DNA of 64,000 nucleotides from Lysobacter sp. (GTDB lineage Bacteria > Pseudomonadota > Gammaproteobacteria > Xanthomonadales > Xanthomonadaceae): positions 4,091,121-4,155,120 of the forward strand of contig JABFRN010000001.1 of NCBI GenBank assembly GCA_013141175.1. Direction: 5' to 3'. Positions 26,100-34,689 of the stretch are shown here, in pieces (positions within the stretch are counted from its first letter, which is position 1; each line of letters starts with the position of its first letter). The notes beneath the pieces are model-generated. The model made no database searches, was not told the DNA's origin, and was given only the letters and a program-made list of their open reading frames with translations. The position numbers were made by a program, and so were the translations under genes.

Positions 26100-26527
26100 C
26101 GGCGGTCTCGCCAATGGTGGAACACGCAGACCGAGGACTCGACCCACCACGCGAGCGCCAGGCACGCCAGCAGGTAGTGCTCGAACCATGCGGTCGAACG
26201 CATGGCCAACAGATCGGCATATGGGTCCATACCGACGATCGTCGCCGAAACGGTGACGATCAACGTCAAGGCGACCAGTGCTGTCCTGGCGGCGGACGCG
26301 GAGATCGCCCTGTCGTGCTCGTCCGCGACCACGCCTTTTCGGGGCGAGGTCAACACGGCGCCCGCGAAGATCAGGACGTAAAACAGATTCACCACGTTGT
26401 TCTTGATCGCTTCCCAGCCATCGGCTCCGACGGGCGCATCGGCGAAGAACAGTTTCCAGCACAGGAATGCGAACACCAACGCGGTGCCCCCGAAACGGAT
26501 CCAGGCGAATTTCTCCTGCTTGTTCAT
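26096..26527 (-). CDS. Four-helix membrane protein, paralogue of its upstream neighbour
   Basis: 143 residues with about four membrane segments. Its central part ([17 protein letters not shown]…[13 protein letters not shown]) lines up with [16 protein letters not shown]…[13 protein letters not shown] in the upstream gene product, so the two are paralogues. The D-E-x-D-R-x-I motif after a helix recalls DUF2178 proteins. It is coupled on both sides by ATGA overlaps, to the upstream membrane gene and to the Xre gene. Function unknown. Confidence 0.8.
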   Translation of the reverse strand: MNKQEKFAWIRFGGTALVFAFLCWKLFFADAPVGADGWEAIKNNVVNLFYVLIFAGAVLTSPRKGVVADEHDRAISASAARTALVALTLIVTVSATIVGMDPYADLLAMRSTAWFEHYLLACLALAWWVESSVCVFHHWRDRR

Positions 26528-27162
26528 CGCGCTTCACCCCTGCGATCATTCCAGTAATACGCCAGGATCGCCACGTACTCGCACAACCAGCCCCACATCA
26601 GTGCGAAGACCAGCAGGTTACCGATCATGCGCGGTGTCGCCCATTCGAGCCTGCCCGCTGGAGTGAAGGCCAGCATCGCAATGCCGATGATGCAAAAGAT
26701 CAGCGCGCTGTGGCCCCATCTGGCAGCCAGGACCGCGATCTCGCGATCGCGTTCGTCCTCTTCCACTGCGCCTTTCCAGCGCGAAGCCAGTACCTCCGAC
26801 AGAATGAGCCACGCGATCAGTAACATCACGAGATTGCGGCCGACCGCATTCACGTGCGGGTCGTGCGGCAGCACCGCATCATTGAACACATGCATCTTCG
26901 CGAAAAAATAGACCATGGCGACCGCAGTGAAGCCGATACCGATCCGTGCTTTCCATTCCGCCGGCGACGCCGAGTGCTGCAAGGCTTCTCCCGACATCCG
27001 GGAGACGACATAGAGCAAACCCGAGGCGCTGGCGATCAGCAGCATCATGCCGAGGTGCCCCACATCCCACCCAAGGACGTGTGTCGGGCCGGCAAGCAGC
27101 ATCCACAGCGCGCAGCCCGCCACCATGATCAAAGCACCACGTGTCCAAGCAGGTATCGTCAT
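26524..27162 (-). CDS. Six-helix membrane protein heading the Xre operon
   Basis: 212 residues with about six membrane segments and the cytosolic motif [16 protein letters not shown] at 27162 has GAGGTGA 6 nt upstream, which fixes the start over the GTG at 27171. It heads an operon of four overlapping genes (two paralogous membrane proteins, Xre regulator, DUF998). The membrane proteins may sense a signal and control the Xre regulator; that is inference from arrangement. Confidence 0.8.
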   Translation of the reverse strand: MTIPAWTRGALIMVAGCALWMLLAGPTHVLGWDVGHLGMMLLIASASGLLYVVSRMSGEALQHSASPAEWKARIGIGFTAVAMVYFFAKMHVFNDAVLPHDPHVNAVGRNLVMLLIAWLILSEVLASRWKGAVEEDERDREIAVLAARWGHSALIFCIIGIAMLAFTPAGRLEWATPRMIGNLLVFALMWGWLCEYVAILAYYWNDRRGEAR

Positions 27163-27183
27163 TGAAGTCACCTCAGGGATACT

Positions 27184-27207
27184 AAATGTAAAGTGAAGTA
27201 TACATTT
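27184..27207. promoter_or_regulatory. Candidate operator of the Xre operon
   Basis: An AT-rich inverted repeat, AAATGTA (27184-27190) and TACATTT (27201-27207), lies 22-45 bp upstream of the start of the Xre operon, in a locally AT-rich stretch very unlike the surrounding DNA. Position and symmetry fit a dimeric helix-turn-helix repressor site that overlaps the promoter. Confidence 0.5.
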
Positions 27208-27296
27208 TGATATTTTTTGATGTCAAGTCTTTTTTACATCGACCGGCAATTCCTCCCGGCTGGCACAATCTCCAATCGAATTTCCAAGGAACACGC

Positions 27297-27971
27297 ATGT
27301 CCGCCAGCCAATCCGGAATCGCGGCGCCGCCATCACGCCCGCTCGACACGGTGCAATCGCCGCGCTGGCGCTGGCGCAATGCCGCGCTGTACAGCACCGC
27401 CGCGTGGAGCGGGTTCTTCGTGATGGGTGTGGAGCTGCTCGGTGGACGGCTGCTGGCGCCCTACTTCGGCAGCTCGATCTTCGTCTGGGGCGCACTGATC
27501 GCCGTGTTCATGACCGCGCTGGCGGTCGGCTACCTCATCGGCGGCCAGCTTTCGCTGCGTTCGCCATCGCTGCGGGGACTGGGGCTGCTGCTGATCGCGG
27601 AGGCATTGCTCGCGCTGCCGGTCATCCTGTTCGGCGACGCCGTCTTCGATGCGCTGTCGTTCTCGATCGAGGACCCTCGCTACGGCTCGCTGCTGGCCGC
27701 GTTCCTGATGTTCAGCGCGCCGACCGTGTTCTCGGGCATGGTGTCGCCGTACGCGGTGCGGCTGTTGATCGACAACGTCGAGCGCTCGGGGCAATCGGCC
27801 GGCCGGCTGTACTTCGCGTCCACGCTCGGTTCCGCCGGCGGCACGATCCTGACGACGTTCTATCTGGTGCTGCTGTTCGAGATCAACACGATCATCGTCG
27901 GCCTGATCGCGATCTCGTTCGCGATCGGCGCCTGGCTCTACACGACGGGATACCGCCCGCATGCGCCTTGA
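27297..27971 (+). CDS. Membrane half of a split spermidine-synthase-like protein
   Basis: 224 residues with about six membrane segments (WSGFFVMGVELLGGRLLAPYFGSSIFVWGALI…). This matches the N-terminal membrane domain of the fused spermidine-synthase-like proteins. ATG at 27297 has AAGGA 6 nt upstream. The catalytic-type domain is encoded separately by the next gene, which overlaps by 11 nt. Polyamine or fatty-acid-like transport has been guessed for the family, but the real role is unknown. Confidence 0.8.
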   Translation: MSASQSGIAAPPSRPLDTVQSPRWRWRNAALYSTAAWSGFFVMGVELLGGRLLAPYFGSSIFVWGALIAVFMTALAVGYLIGGQLSLRSPSLRGLGLLLIAEALLALPVILFGDAVFDALSFSIEDPRYGSLLAAFLMFSAPTVFSGMVSPYAVRLLIDNVERSGQSAGRLYFASTLGSAGGTILTTFYLVLLFEINTIIVGLIAISFAIGAWLYTTGYRPHAP

Positions 27972-28842
27972 ACTGTTGGCGGTCCTGCTGCTGGCGCTGG
28001 CGGGCTGCGCGCGCCCGCCGGATCCCGCCGACGGCAGGATCGTCCATCGCGAGAAATCGATGTACCGCGACCTCATGGTGGTGGAGCTCAACGGCTACCG
28101 CTGCATGACGTTCGGCAGGCACCGCACGATGCAGAGCTGCATCCTGCTGTCCGACCCGGACATGCTCGCGCTGCCATATTCGCGCGGCGTGTTCGCCGGC
28201 CTGGTGGCCAATCCGGGCGCGAAGCGCGCGCTGGTGATCGGCTTGGGCGGCGGCGTGATCCCGCGCGCGCTGCGGCGCATCGACCCGTCGATGCGCATCG
28301 ATGTGATCGAACTCGATCCGGCGGTCGTCGATGTCGCGAAGCAGTATTTCGGTTATCGCGAAGACCCCGCGCTCAGGACCTTCACCGGCGACGGCCGGGT
28401 TTTCGTCCGCCGGCGGCTGCGCGCCGGGGTCCGCTACGACCTGATCGTCATCGACGCGTTCGAGCGGGTCTACGTGCCGGAGCACATGCTCACGCGGGAA
28501 TTCATCGGCGAGGTGAAATCGCTGCTTTCGCCTCATGGCGTGATCGCCTCGAACACGTTCGCAAGCGGGCCGCTGGCGCCCTACGAAGCAGCGACGTACC
28601 AGTCGGTCTTCGGACAGATCCGTGTCATCGACGTCGCGATGGGAAGCCGGATCATCCTGGCCGGCCGCGACGGCCTGCCGGCCGATGCGACGACCCGGGA
28701 CAATGCCGCCGCATTGGAAGGCCGGTTCCACACCATCGGCATCCTCAAGCGCGAGCTGCAGTCGCATCCGCAGCCCGAAATCGAGGGATATCGTCCGCTG
28801 ACGGACCAGTACGCGCCGGCCAATCTGCTGTTCAAGCAGTGA
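27961..28842 (+). CDS. Spermidine-synthase-like methyltransferase-fold lipoprotein
   Basis: 293 residues. The N-terminus is a lipoprotein signal (LLLALAGC, Cys about 16). The rest is a Rossmann methyltransferase fold of spermidine-synthase type: GLGGGVIPRALRR (nucleotide loop), DVIELDPAVVDVA, GDGRVF, DLIVIDAF. A lipid-anchored, exported version of such a fold is unusual, because it would lack cytosolic decarboxylated SAM. It overlaps the upstream membrane gene, and together the two equal the fused family. Confidence 0.8.
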   Translation: MRLELLAVLLLALAGCARPPDPADGRIVHREKSMYRDLMVVELNGYRCMTFGRHRTMQSCILLSDPDMLALPYSRGVFAGLVANPGAKRALVIGLGGGVIPRALRRIDPSMRIDVIELDPAVVDVAKQYFGYREDPALRTFTGDGRVFVRRRLRAGVRYDLIVIDAFERVYVPEHMLTREFIGEVKSLLSPHGVIASNTFASGPLAPYEAATYQSVFGQIRVIDVAMGSRIILAGRDGLPADATTRDNAAALEGRFHTIGILKRELQSHPQPEIEGYRPLTDQYAPANLLFKQ

Positions 28843-28949
28843 GCCGCAAGCGATGAATTGCACGGATCGAAGTCCAGGCCGGACGGCGCCACCTTGGAAT
28901 CGTCGGCGGCTGGCACCATAGTCGACATTCACGCCCACGGAACCACCGC

Positions 28950-29816
28950 ATGTCTTCTTCTCCCCACGTCTTCGACGCCACTGCGCCAAGCTTCGAGCAA
29001 GACGTCCTGCAGCGCTCCATGCAGACGCCTGTGCTGCTCGATTTCTGGGCCGAATGGTGCGGCCCGTGCAAAACCCTCGGGCCGATGCTGGAGGCGTTGG
29101 CGGCCGAGTTCGGTGGCGCGTTCCTGCTGGCCAAAGTCGATGTCGAAGCCGAGCAGGAGCTGGGCGCCGCCTTCCAGATCCGTTCGATCCCGACCGTGGT
29201 GCTGGTCAAGAACGGCCAGCTGGTCGATGGCTTCCAGGGCGCACTGCCCGATGGCCAACTGCGCGAGTTCCTGAAACATCACGGCATCGAACCCATCGAG
29301 GTTGAAGCCGTCATCGCCGAAGAGGCGGCGGCGCCGGTTGTCGATCCGCTCACGGAGGTCGCGCGTCTGCGTGAGGAGATCGAAGCTGCGCCGGAGAGCG
29401 ATGCCTTGAAACTCGACCTGGCCATCGCCCTGCTGCAGACCGGCGACGCCGGGGAAGCCGAACGGTTGCTCGACGCCCTGCCCGCCAATCTTTCGACCGA
29501 CGATCGTGCCGTGCGCGCACGCGCGCGCCTCGGTTTCGCGGCGCTGCTGAAGGACGCTCCGCCCGTCGAGACCCTGCTGGCGACGCTCGCCGCCAACGAC
29601 GGCGATCTGCGCGCGCGCCACCTGCTCGGCGTGCACGACATCGTTGCCGGCCGTTCGCAGGAAGGCCTCGAACACTTCCTGGAGATGCTGCGCCGCGATC
29701 GCACGTTCGACGAGGGCCTGCCGCGCAAGGCGCTGATCGATGCCTTCCGGATCATCGAGGACGAGGATCTGGTCGGCCAGTACCGTCGCAAGATGTCGTC
29801 GCTGCTGCTGGTCTGA
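28950..29816 (+). CDS. cnoX: Thioredoxin-TPR chaperone, CnoX/YbbN-like
   Basis: 288 residues. The thioredoxin domain (about 5-112) has an intact WCGPC active site and the cis-Pro motif SIPTVV. The TPR region (about 130-285) follows, as in CnoX. In E. coli CnoX the motif is not a redox-active CxxC; here it is, as in alphaproteobacterial CnoX, so this protein may combine holdase and disulfide-reductase functions for GroEL substrates. The DUF4442 gene starts 7 nt downstream. Confidence 0.88.
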   Translation: MSSSPHVFDATAPSFEQDVLQRSMQTPVLLDFWAEWCGPCKTLGPMLEALAAEFGGAFLLAKVDVEAEQELGAAFQIRSIPTVVLVKNGQLVDGFQGALPDGQLREFLKHHGIEPIEVEAVIAEEAAAPVVDPLTEVARLREEIEAAPESDALKLDLAIALLQTGDAGEAERLLDALPANLSTDDRAVRARARLGFAALLKDAPPVETLLATLAANDGDLRARHLLGVHDIVAGRSQEGLEHFLEMLRRDRTFDEGLPRKALIDAFRIIEDEDLVGQYRRKMSSLLLV

Positions 29817-29823
29817 TCGATCC

Positions 29824-30294
29824 ATGGCACGTGCGATCACGGCGCGCCGTCTGCGCCACGTTCTGAATCTGTGGCCGCCATTCCTGTTCGCGGGCGTGCG
29901 TGTCCGCGCGATCGCCGAAGACTGGCGCCACGCTGAAGTCGAGCTGCGCGCGCACTGGTGGAACCGCAACTACGTGGGCGTGCACTTCGGCGGCAGCCTG
30001 TTCGCGATGACCGATCCGTTCTGGATGCTGCTCGCGTTCCACGCGCTGGGTCGCGACTACATCGTCTGGGACAAGGCCGGCGAGATCACATTCCTCAAGC
30101 CCGGCCGCGGCACCGTGCGCGCGCAGTTCCGGCTCGACGACGCGACGCTCAACGACATCCGTGCGGCGACCGCCGGCGGCGAGAAGCACCTGCACTGGTT
30201 CGAGACCGGGATCGTCGACGCTGAGGGCGAAGTCGTCGCCCTTGCGCGCAAGCTGCTGTACGTCCGCCGGAAACGCGATACGTCCTCAGCGTGA
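29824..30294 (+). CDS. DUF4442 hotdog-fold protein (thioesterase-like)
   Basis: 156 residues, matching DUF4442 of the PaaI-like hotdog superfamily (LNLWPPFLFAGVRV, HWWNRNYVGVHFGGSLFAMTDPFW). Catalytic residues of the family are not established, so acyl-CoA thioesterase activity is only possible. The start ATG at 29824 is 7 nt after cnoX. The 3' end overlaps the converging gene by 9 bp. Confidence 0.8.
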   Translation: MARAITARRLRHVLNLWPPFLFAGVRVRAIAEDWRHAEVELRAHWWNRNYVGVHFGGSLFAMTDPFWMLLAFHALGRDYIVWDKAGEITFLKPGRGTVRAQFRLDDATLNDIRAATAGGEKHLHWFETGIVDAEGEVVALARKLLYVRRKRDTSSA

Positions 30295-31677
30295 AGCTGC
30301 CGCGGGCGTGTGGAAATACGCAGGCAGGGGAATGTCCCAATGCGCTTGGCCGCTGCGGTGATTCTGCAACTGCAGGCTGCGCCCATCCGGACCGATGTCG
30401 ACGCGCCGGTTGCCCAGGCCGGTATCGCCGGCGGCAGCTTTCAACCGCTCGGGGAACGGACGCGTATCGGCAGTATCGGCCCGCATGCGCAGCAATGCAG
30501 CGATCAAGCGCAGGCGGGCGTTGGCATCCATCGCCTGCGCGGCGTAGTCGTCGAAGTCCGGCGATGCGATCCCACCCAGCACACAACCGTACATGTTGCT
30601 CAGACACTCCAACCGGGCGTAGCCCTGCGGCGCCTCCGGACTGGTGATCGGCACATCGTCGGCCATCGCGCGAAGGGTGTCGGCGCGGCAGTAGAACGCG
30701 AGGGGTTCCGCAAGACTGGCGGCGGTCATTTCTTCGCTGAAGAGCAATGGCGACAGCAGCTTCGACATCCGCGACGAGAACAGCGTCCGATCCTCGCGGG
30801 CAATCGCTATCGATGAATACATGAAGGTGAACTCTCCGCGCATCGCACGGCAGATGGACGTTTCTTGCCCGGCAGGCAGTGCGAAGGCTTGCGCACAGGA
30901 CGCGGGCAGTGCGGCATCCCGGGGCATGTCCACCAGCATCTGCGCAAACTGGCGCGCATAGGCATCGCCCGCATAGGACACGCCGATGAGTCTGGAAACG
31001 AGCGTGTCGCTGTTGGCGGCAAGACGGCGCCAGGTGGTGATCGCCCGGCAGGTACGATCGAGTGCATCCATCGTCCGCCCCTGCCGATACCAGACGGCAT
31101 GGCGGGTGCGAACGAGCGTGCCGTATTGATAGGCCGGCATCGGCGAATCGAAGCGCAGGCCGAACGCCTGGTGCAGACCGTCGTATTCCTCCAGTGCCTC
31201 GACCCGATCCAGCAGCGCCGCGTTGCGCTCGATCAGCGCGGCGTAGCCATCGAGGTCCGCGTCCACCCGCTTCAGGCAGTCCTCGCTGGATTTGCAGAAG
31301 CGCTCGAATTCTTCCTCGGCGATCGCTGCGGGATAGCGCCCGGCAGCAAGACCGGCCGCATCGTTGGCATCGGCAGATCGGTTCGGATGCACCTCCGGCC
31401 CGGGCTGCATCGGCTCGCGCTGCATCGCCTCGATCCTCCGACGATCATCCGCGAATGCCGCTTCGCGCTCCGATGCAGGCACGTCATAGGGCATCAGCCA
31501 AAGTGCGGCGAAAGCATTGCGCTCCAGTGCGGGCAGCGGCTCGCGCATCGTTTCCAGCGCCGTTTCCTGCGCATCCGTCGGCCCCAGCAGCCGGGACGTC
31601 GCCCATGCCGCCGCCACCAGAAACACGACCCCCAGCAGGCCCAGAACCACCCGTTTCGACCACGTTCTCAACGACAT
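30286..31677 (-). CDS. Hypothetical membrane-anchored protein
   Basis: 463 residues. One N-terminal membrane anchor (about 10-28) is followed by a large periplasmic, mostly helical domain with eight Cys, which could form disulfides (FCKSSEDC, CRAITTW, LECLSNMYGC). I do not recognise a family. ATG at 31677 lacks a clear ribosome site; a TTG 17 codons upstream is possible. It is divergent from the Ser/Thr kinase gene (promoters in 31678-31799), so the two may be co-regulated. Confidence 0.7.
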   Translation of the reverse strand: MSLRTWSKRVVLGLLGVVFLVAAAWATSRLLGPTDAQETALETMREPLPALERNAFAALWLMPYDVPASEREAAFADDRRRIEAMQREPMQPGPEVHPNRSADANDAAGLAAGRYPAAIAEEEFERFCKSSEDCLKRVDADLDGYAALIERNAALLDRVEALEEYDGLHQAFGLRFDSPMPAYQYGTLVRTRHAVWYRQGRTMDALDRTCRAITTWRRLAANSDTLVSRLIGVSYAGDAYARQFAQMLVDMPRDAALPASCAQAFALPAGQETSICRAMRGEFTFMYSSIAIAREDRTLFSSRMSKLLSPLLFSEEMTAASLAEPLAFYCRADTLRAMADDVPITSPEAPQGYARLECLSNMYGCVLGGIASPDFDDYAAQAMDANARLRLIAALLRMRADTADTRPFPERLKAAAGDTGLGNRRVDIGPDGRSLQLQNHRSGQAHWDIPLPAYFHTPAAASR

Positions 31678-31799
31678 GCGGAATATTTCGCCGGCTTTTA
31701 CGTTAACGATGAGGATACCGTCATACAAATCCGGCCTGTTGCGGATTCACTCCGTCCCCCGCCTTGGGTATGCTCGACGGGCAACAGGGGGAGTCACAC

Positions 31800-33848
31800 A
31801 TGAGTTCTACGCAGACGGATCAGCAGGAAGGGTGGCCGGAGATCGCCGGTTACCGCCTGCTCCGCATTCTTGGGCATGGCGGCATGTCCACGGTCTATCT
31901 CGGCCAGCAGTTGTCGCTGGGACGCGAGGTGGCGATCAAACTCATGCGCCAGGAGGCACTGGCCGACGAGATCGGCCGTCGGCGGTTCGAGAACGAGGCC
32001 CGCACCATCGCCCGCCTCGACCACCCGCATATCGTCCATATCCACGAGGTCGGGCGCACCAAAGAGGGCCAGCCCTATCACGTCATGCCGGTGCTGCCGC
32101 GCGGACATCTGGGCAAGCGCAACCTCACCAGCGACGAATCGCGGGTCCGCGAAATCCTCGAAGCCCTGCTGAGCGCCCTCGCCTTCGCCCACAGTCGCGG
32201 TGTGATCCATCGCGATGTGAAGGCCGAGAACGTGCTGTTCGACGAGGCCGAGCGGCCGATGCTCACCGATTTCGGCATCGCCCTGCGCCGTGGCTACGGC
32301 TCGCGCGTCACCACTGCCGGCGTGGCCGTGGGCAGCACCGCTTATATGGCGCCGGAACAGGCGCGGGGCACCGAGGTCGATCTGCGCGCCGACCTGTACA
32401 GCCTCGGCGTGCTGGCCTGGGAAATGCTGGTCGGCAAGTTGCCCTATCTGGCCGAAGACGGGCTGTCGATGGCGCTCAAGCACGTCCAGGATCCCATCCC
32501 GAGGTTGCCGCCGCACCTCGGTCAATGGCAGCGCTTCTTCGACCGCGCGCTGGCCAAGTCGCCGATCGAACGCTTCACCGACGCACAGGACATGCTCGAG
32601 GCGATGCGCCGGGTGCCGCACGCGCAGCGACAGCCGTTGCGCGCCGCCTATGCCCGGTTGCGCGGGCGGGTCGGCGCGAAACAGCTGATCGCAGCCGCCG
32701 TGATCGCCGCGATCGGCGTGGGCGCCATCGCCCTGCTGTGGCGGCTGGATCAGCACAGCACCGAACGCCGGCTCGCCAGCGCCGCCTCGACGTCCGCAGA
32801 CCATCCCGCGCATCAACCCGCCACGCGTGGATTCGATCCCACCCTTGGCGCACCGGAACCCGATCCCAGCGACTCGATGCTGCGCGCCGCGCCTGAATCG
32901 GCCGCACAACCGTTCGTGGCCGCCGCCGCGCAGCAGCTGCAACAGGGTCGGCTGGTCTCGCCCGCAGGCGAGAACGCCTACGACAGCGTGATGACCGCCT
33001 GGCGCACGGACCCGAGCCATACCGGGCTGTCCGCGATCAGCGGGCGCCTGCTCACCGCGCTCGGCGACGAGAGCGAGCAGCGGCTGCTCAAGGGAGAGGA
33101 TGCTCCGGTACGCGACCTCGTCAGCCGCATGCAGAGACTGGCCGAACTGGATCGCGTGCGTGGACAGGCCGCGATGACCCAGGTGCGCAAGCGCTTGAAC
33201 ACCACGTTGTCGACCCGGATGGACAAGGCCCAGGCCAAAGCCGATCGCACTGCCGCGCAGCGGGTGGTGGCCTCCGCGAAAACGCTGGGACTGGACGGCG
33301 CACAGATCGCCGCACTGCAGGCGCGCGCGACCAGAATCGCGCAACCCGGCGATCGCGTCGCCGACAACATCGGCGACATGACCCTGGTCGAAGCCGGCGG
33401 CAAAGTGGTCGCGGTCTCCCGCGCCGCCGTCAGCCGCGACGCGTATTCCGAATTCGCCAAAGCCACCCAACGCCAGCCTGCCCTGTGCCGCGAACGCGCC
33501 TCGCTGCTGCGGGTGCTCGCGCCGCGCACCTGGGAAGCGCCCGGCTTCACGCAGCCCAACAATGCGTCGGTGGTCTGCGTCTCGTGGCAGGACGCGGAGG
33601 CCTACGCCCGTTGGCACAGCCAGCGCGGCAAACACCGGTATCGGTTGCCGACCGCCGCGGAGGCCCAGGCGGCGTCCCGCAACGACAGCGGCAAAGCCGT
33701 TGCCGAATGGCTCAACGATTGCGCCGGCGGCAGCTGCGCGCGGCGCATGACCGCAGGCCGCAGCTGGCGAGGCGCCGGTGGTGGCCGGCCACTGGAAGCC
33801 GCTCGCGGCTACGACGACGTCGGATTCAGGCTGGTGCGCGAGCTGTAG
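31800..33848 (+). CDS. Ser/Thr protein kinase with degenerate FGE-sulfatase-like C-terminal domain
   Basis: 682 residues. The Hanks-type kinase domain (about 18-280) is complete: P-loop GHGGMSTVY (25-33), Lys47, catalytic HRDVKAEN (Asp139), DFG (157-159) and APEQARG. One membrane helix (about 297-320) follows. The periplasmic part (about 345-530) is helical. The last 140 residues resemble the formylglycine-generating-enzyme (SUMF1) fold (VVCVSWQDAEAYARW, YRLPTAAEAQA, VAEWLNDC, GFRLVREL) but are much shortened, so this is probably a binding module. ATG at 31800 follows GGGGGAG. Confidence 0.88.
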   Translation: MSSTQTDQQEGWPEIAGYRLLRILGHGGMSTVYLGQQLSLGREVAIKLMRQEALADEIGRRRFENEARTIARLDHPHIVHIHEVGRTKEGQPYHVMPVLPRGHLGKRNLTSDESRVREILEALLSALAFAHSRGVIHRDVKAENVLFDEAERPMLTDFGIALRRGYGSRVTTAGVAVGSTAYMAPEQARGTEVDLRADLYSLGVLAWEMLVGKLPYLAEDGLSMALKHVQDPIPRLPPHLGQWQRFFDRALAKSPIERFTDAQDMLEAMRRVPHAQRQPLRAAYARLRGRVGAKQLIAAAVIAAIGVGAIALLWRLDQHSTERRLASAASTSADHPAHQPATRGFDPTLGAPEPDPSDSMLRAAPESAAQPFVAAAAQQLQQGRLVSPAGENAYDSVMTAWRTDPSHTGLSAISGRLLTALGDESEQRLLKGEDAPVRDLVSRMQRLAELDRVRGQAAMTQVRKRLNTTLSTRMDKAQAKADRTAAQRVVASAKTLGLDGAQIAALQARATRIAQPGDRVADNIGDMTLVEAGGKVVAVSRAAVSRDAYSEFAKATQRQPALCRERASLLRVLAPRTWEAPGFTQPNNASVVCVSWQDAEAYARWHSQRGKHRYRLPTAAEAQAASRNDSGKAVAEWLNDCAGGSCARRMTAGRSWRGAGGGRPLEAARGYDDVGFRLVREL

Positions 33849-33866
33849 GTCGGGCGCAAGCCCGAC
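33849..33866. repeat. Intergenic hairpin after the kinase gene
   Basis: A perfect 7-bp stem GTCGGGC (33849-33855) with a GCAA loop pairs with 33860-33866, directly after the kinase stop. There is no T-tract. It resembles the short GTCGGGC-type palindromic repeats common between xanthomonad genes, so it is REP-like more than a classical terminator. Confidence 0.5.
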
Positions 33867-33984
33867 ATCGCCTCCGTTCCTCCCGATCGCGCCGAACACC
33901 GGGCAAAGTCGAAACCGGCATCCACAGTCGCGATCGATCACGATCACGATGCAGGGGCTGCACGCGAGCCCTTACAATCGCAGC

Positions 33985-34689
33985 ATGTCCAAACCCCACT
34001 CGCTCGGCCGCCGCCTGCAAGGCCTGTTCATCGCAGGCCTGCTCACGCTCCTGCCGATCTGGCTCACTTGGGTCGTCGTGAAATTCGTGTTCGTGATGCT
34101 GTCGGACCTGAGCCGGCCGCTGATCGATCCGATTCTGCAGACCCTCGCGGTGACCACGCCCGATGCCCTGAGCTGGCTGGCGCAGGGCTGGGTGAAAACC
34201 GCCATCGGCCTCGTCGCCACGCTCGGCGTGATCCTGTTCGCCGGTTGGCTGACCCGACGCATGCTCGGTCAACGCCTGCTCGGCTGGTTCGAGACACTGA
34301 TCAAGCGCATTCCGCTGGCGAACACCATCTACGGCAGCTCGCGCAAACTGTTGGACATCCTGCAGACCAAACCCGATGGCACCCAGCGCGTGGTCCTGAT
34401 CGATTTCCCGCACACCGAAATGAAGACCCTCGGTTTCGTCACCCGGGTCATGCGCGAACAGGGCACCGGACGCGAACTCGCCGCGGTCTACGTGCCGACC
34501 ACGCCGAACCCGACCTCGGGCTATCTCGAAATCGTACCGGTGGAAAAAATGACCCCGACCGACTGGACCGTGGATCAGGCGATGAGCTTCATCATCAGCG
34601 GTGGCGCGGTAGCGCCGGATACGATCCCGTTCACGGCCCCCGGCTCCATCGCGAATCCGCGCGCGCAGGCGGAAGGCGCGGCGTCATGA
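33985..34689 (+). CDS. DUF502 family inner-membrane protein
   Basis: 234 residues with two membrane helices (about 12-38 and 70-92) and a conserved cytosolic part: KRIPLANTIYGSSRKLLDIL, VVLIDFPHTEMKTLGFVTR, YVPTTPNPTSGYLEIVP. These are hallmarks of DUF502, whose function is not firmly known. ATG at 33985 is preferred; an ATG 12 codons upstream is possible. The stop overlaps the yhhQ start (ATGA). Confidence 0.88.
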   Translation: MSKPHSLGRRLQGLFIAGLLTLLPIWLTWVVVKFVFVMLSDLSRPLIDPILQTLAVTTPDALSWLAQGWVKTAIGLVATLGVILFAGWLTRRMLGQRLLGWFETLIKRIPLANTIYGSSRKLLDILQTKPDGTQRVVLIDFPHTEMKTLGFVTRVMREQGTGRELAAVYVPTTPNPTSGYLEIVPVEKMTPTDWTVDQAMSFIISGGAVAPDTIPFTAPGSIANPRAQAEGAAS

